From contig JAVBKV010000034.1 in the NCBI GenBank assembly GCA_031553885.1, forward strand, positions 1 to 19,456: a stretch of DNA of 19,456 bases, written 5' to 3'. Every line of letters starts with the position of its first letter. Positions within the stretch are counted from its first letter, which is position 1. Below, piece after piece: positions 17,473 through 19,456 of this stretch. Source of the stretch: JAVBKV01 sp031553885. GTDB lineage: Bacteria > Bacteroidota > Bacteroidia > Bacteroidales > Azobacteroidaceae. The notes under the pieces are model-generated. The model ran no database searches. It had not been told where the DNA came from and was given only the letters and a program-made list of their open reading frames with translations. The position numbers and the translations under genes are program-made.

Positions 17473-18018
17473 ATGAAACCTTTAAAAATTCTATGCTGGA
17501 GCTTACTTTCAATTGGATTTATCGCATTATCATCTTGTGATAAAGTAGAGAAAGCATCTCAAAAAGATGTAACGATTTCGAACATTTCGATTGAGTTGAC
17601 GACACCGATTTCTGAACTGAAATCTACTCTCAAAATATTCTCAGGTGATACAACATTCAATATCAATAATGCAGAATTTGGAGATCTGAAAAAATATGCC
17701 AGCTATATCAAGTCCATTAAAGACATGGAAGTCGTTGTTATTTCTTCAACCTCAGGCAACGGAACAGTTATTAATGATTTTAATATTTCTTATCCGACCC
17801 AATCATCCAATTTTACAATTTCAGCATATAATTTTGGAGAAGAATTCACAAACAGCGAGTTGAAAACTTTCGTTTTAGGAGTATTCAACGACTTGGTTAG
17901 CAATAAAGAAATCACACTAAAAGTTACAGGAAAAACGGATGAGACCTCTGCTCAAAATATTACGCACAAAATTTTCATTAAGAAAGCGACTATTTTGGTA
18001 CAATTAGTAGAATTATAA
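17473..18018 (+). CDS. Hypothetical lipoprotein paired with the beta-barrel gene
   Basis: 181-aa lipoprotein of no family I recognise. Signal MKPLKILCWSLLSIGFIALS then SC, with the acylated Cys at residue 22; residue 23 is Asp. In E. coli an Asp after the Cys would hold a lipoprotein in the inner membrane, but that rule is not established for Bacteroidota. The mature part is Thr/Ser-rich and predicted all-beta with one helix (SELKTFVLGVFNDLVSNKEI), ending in a strand HKIFIKKATILVQLVEL. Two similar stretches (NISIELTTPISELKSTLKI and NFTISAYNFGEEFTNSELKT) suggest an immunoglobulin-like or duplicated sandwich. It is the second gene of the operon with the barrel at 16721, so the two may work together at the outer membrane. 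Confidence 0.72.
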   Translation: MKPLKILCWSLLSIGFIALSSCDKVEKASQKDVTISNISIELTTPISELKSTLKIFSGDTTFNINNAEFGDLKKYASYIKSIKDMEVVVISSTSGNGTVINDFNISYPTQSSNFTISAYNFGEEFTNSELKTFVLGVFNDLVSNKEITLKVTGKTDETSAQNITHKIFIKKATILVQLVEL

Positions 18019-18036
18019 TGCTTTCAGCCATAAAGA

Positions 18037-18074
18037 AAATCCTGTCTCCAAAAAGGGCAGGATTTTTTTTTTTT
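18037..18074 (+). terminator. Intrinsic terminator after the lipoprotein gene
   Basis: AAATCCTG (18037-18044) pairs with CAGGATTT (18058-18065) with a small inner CC/GG pairing and an A-rich loop, followed by a run of 12 T. It begins 19 bp after the stop codon. Confidence 0.92.
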
Positions 18075-18088
18075 GAATTCAACCGGAA

Positions 18089-18120
18089 TTTGCACACTAC
18101 ATTAAAAAAAGCTACATTTG
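18089..18120 (+). promoter_or_regulatory. Promoter of recR
   Basis: TTTG (18089-18092), 20 bp, then TACATTTG (18113-18120) is a full match to the Bacteroidota promoter, 28 bp upstream of the recR ATG at 18149. It follows directly after the preceding terminator, so recR starts a new transcript. Confidence 0.8.
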
Positions 18121-18148
18121 CACTAAATAGATAACGAGAGAATCAGAA

Positions 18149-18772
18149 ATGATACAAAAATACCCATCGGCCTTATTGGAAAACGCAGTAAATGAGTTTG
18201 CCAAATTGCCTGGGATCGGGAGAAAAACTGCCTTACGATTAGTTCTTTACTCGTTGAAAAGAACTCCTGCAGAAGTAACTGCATTCGGACAAGCCATCAT
18301 CGACTTACGGAATGGCGTACAATACTGCAGTGTTTGCCATAACATCTGCGATACTACGATATGTAATATCTGCAATGACCCCGGACGGGACAGCTCGATC
18401 GTATGTGTCGTAGAAAATATCAAGGAAGTAATGGCCATTGAAAATACCGGCCAGTTTCATGGATTATACCATGTACTCGGAGGTATTATTTCTCCTATGG
18501 ATGGTATCGGTCCCAATGATTTACAAATAGAAAGCTTAATCCAGCGAGTTCAGACAGAAAATGTAAGAGAAATTATCCTGGCATTAAGCACAACCATGGA
18601 AGGAGATACAACTAATTTTTATATTTACAGGAAACTTTCCGGTACCAATGTAAAAATAAGCGTTATTGCAAGAGGCGTTTCTGTTGGAGATGAAATTGAA
18701 TATGCCGATGAAATTACCCTCGGCCGATCCATTATCAACAGAACCAATTTTAACGAATCATTCAAAGTATAA
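18149..18772 (+). CDS. recR: Recombination mediator protein RecR
   Basis: 207-aa cytoplasmic DNA-repair protein that, with RecO and RecF, loads RecA on gapped DNA. Domains in order: helix-hairpin-helix with PGIGRKTA (21-28); Zn finger CSVCHNICDTTICNICNDPG with ligands Cys60, Cys63, Cys72 and Cys75; Toprim domain from about 83 with SIVCVVEN (Glu89) and HVLGGIISPMDGIGPNDL; a C-terminal Walker-like region GVSVGDEIEYADEITLGRSI. Length is near the usual 200. It has its own promoter, and the HAD gene follows 31 bp downstream, probably on the same transcript. Confidence 0.97.
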   Translation: MIQKYPSALLENAVNEFAKLPGIGRKTALRLVLYSLKRTPAEVTAFGQAIIDLRNGVQYCSVCHNICDTTICNICNDPGRDSSIVCVVENIKEVMAIENTGQFHGLYHVLGGIISPMDGIGPNDLQIESLIQRVQTENVREIILALSTTMEGDTTNFYIYRKLSGTNVKISVIARGVSVGDEIEYADEITLGRSIINRTNFNESFKV

Positions 18773-18803
18773 AATAAACGAATAAATTCTTAATATTAAT
18801 ACA

Positions 18804-19259
18804 ATGATTATAGCAGTAGATTTTGACGGAACCATTGTAGAACACGAATACCCCAAAATAGGCAAACCAATTCCTTTTGCCATTGACGTGCTGAAACGCC
18901 TGCAGGAAGAAGATCAACACATCTTAATTCTTTGGACGGTAAGGGAAGGTAGATTGCTGGATGAAGCCTTGGAATACTGCAAAAGCAAAGGACTGACATT
19001 TTATGCTGCCAATAAAAATTTCCCGGAAGAAGAAGTTTCCGAATCTCCAAGAAAATTAACCTCTGATCTTTTTATTGATGACAGAAACATAGGAGGATTA
19101 CCCGACTGGGGTGTCATTTATAAAATGATCAAATCCGGAGGCATAAATCCGTTTGAAGCGGATCTGGAATTTTACGAGAACCGCCCAACAAAAGCCAAAA
19201 AGAATTTTTTTATCCGATTGGGAGAAGCTTTAGACAGGGCCAAAGGAAAAGGGTATTGA
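18804..19259 (+). CDS. Small HAD-superfamily hydrolase (BT0820-like)
   Basis: 151-aa capless HAD-fold protein. Motif I is DFDGT (6-10) with nucleophile Asp6 and acid/base Asp8; motif II Thr45 in LILWTVREG; motif IV FIDDRN (90-95) with Asp92/Asp93 for Mg2+. The sequence resembles the small HAD protein BT0820 of Bacteroides thetaiotaomicron, for which a structure exists as far as I recall. A basic C-terminal extension (NRPTKAKKNFFIRLGEALDR) goes beyond the core fold. Phosphatase activity is expected but the substrate is unknown. It is 31 bp after recR with no visible promoter of its own. No clear terminator follows before the window's structured right end. Confidence 0.85.
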   Translation: MIIAVDFDGTIVEHEYPKIGKPIPFAIDVLKRLQEEDQHILILWTVREGRLLDEALEYCKSKGLTFYAANKNFPEEEVSESPRKLTSDLFIDDRNIGGLPDWGVIYKMIKSGGINPFEADLEFYENRPTKAKKNFFIRLGEALDRAKGKGY

Positions 19260-19344
19260 CTCTGTTCAAAACTAGCGAAAACAACATAGGACCCTCCTCT
19301 CCCCCTTTGGAGCATGGCTGTTAAGTTCTAAATGTGTCCAGAGG

Positions 19345-19456
19345 GTGCGTTCTATATAGGCAGTGGCTCCAAGCCAGTCATATCTGGTAGATTCAGATAC
19401 GTTTTCGGCGCAGAGCGCCCTGATCTTCATAGCCGGGGTTCGAAGCGCAAGCGAGC
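19345..19456 (+). ncRNA. Candidate 5' end of a group II intron or other structured mobile RNA (cut by window edge)
   Basis: No coding frame. From GTGCG (19345-19349, the usual GUGYG start of group II introns) the sequence forms consecutive short perfect hairpins: TGGCT/AGCCA (19364-19368 with 19372-19376), TATCTG/CAGATA (19381-19386 with 19394-19399), and GGCGC/GCGCC (19407-19411 with 19415-19419), then GC-GCAA-GC with a GNRA tetraloop (19445-19452). Base composition is richer in G+C than the flanks. Domain I of group II introns has this style, but the exon-binding sites and reverse-transcriptase gene would lie beyond the window, so the assignment is tentative. Alternatives are the end of an insertion sequence or another structured RNA. 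The bases 19260-19344 before it hold no gene that I can see. Confidence 0.42.

Overview
The window looks like ordinary chromosome of a Bacteroidota bacterium, most likely order Bacteroidales. Three things point there. First, the gene content: a TonB-dependent receptor with an N-terminal carboxypeptidase-like domain, a secreted GH29 fucosidase, and a BlaI/M56 regulator pair of Bacteroidota type. Second, promoters fit the Bacteroidota form TTG-N19-21-TAnnTTTG. Third, Shine-Dalgarno sites are scarce. I cannot fix the genus from sequence alone.

Left part (1-3859, minus strand): a closely spaced group reading leftward. A TonB-dependent receptor with a Cys-rich plug comes first, then a GH29 alpha-L-fucosidase, then the start of an exported heavy-metal-associated (HMA) protein that runs off the left edge. 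The receptor and HMA protein suggest metal handling; the fucosidase between them is out of place, and no SusD partner is present.

Central plus-strand block (4014-9654): a DUF4163/DUF3298-like lipoprotein, rsmG and a metallo-beta-lactamase-fold hydrolase with 23-24 bp gaps, then gcvP and a ferritin. After the ferritin comes a 287-bp gap with a conspicuous inverted repeat.

Envelope and regulatory block (9942-14510): a YxWV-repeat secreted protein with a long Ser/Asn/Arg tail and a convergent DUF481-like outer-membrane protein share a bidirectional terminator. Then comes a hexapeptide O-acetyltransferase, followed by a BlaI-like repressor overlapping by 4 bp with a BlaR1-like M56 membrane metallopeptidase. 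The M56 protein carries a periplasmic DUF1573 domain where BlaR1 has its penicillin sensor. The repressor's own promoter is covered by two dyads (TACGAA-N3-TTCGTA type), so the autoregulatory circuit can be read from the DNA. This is the most interesting system in the window.

Right part (14528-19456): an OPT-family transporter on minus; then on plus an orphan beta-barrel/lipoprotein pair, recR, and a small HAD-fold hydrolase. The last ~110 bases are GC-richer, noncoding and packed with short perfect hairpins starting near a GTGCG; they may be the 5' end of a group II intron or another mobile structured RNA cut by the window edge.

Most of the window is conserved housekeeping and envelope function. 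I see no CRISPR array, tRNA, rRNA, prophage or complete insertion sequence.
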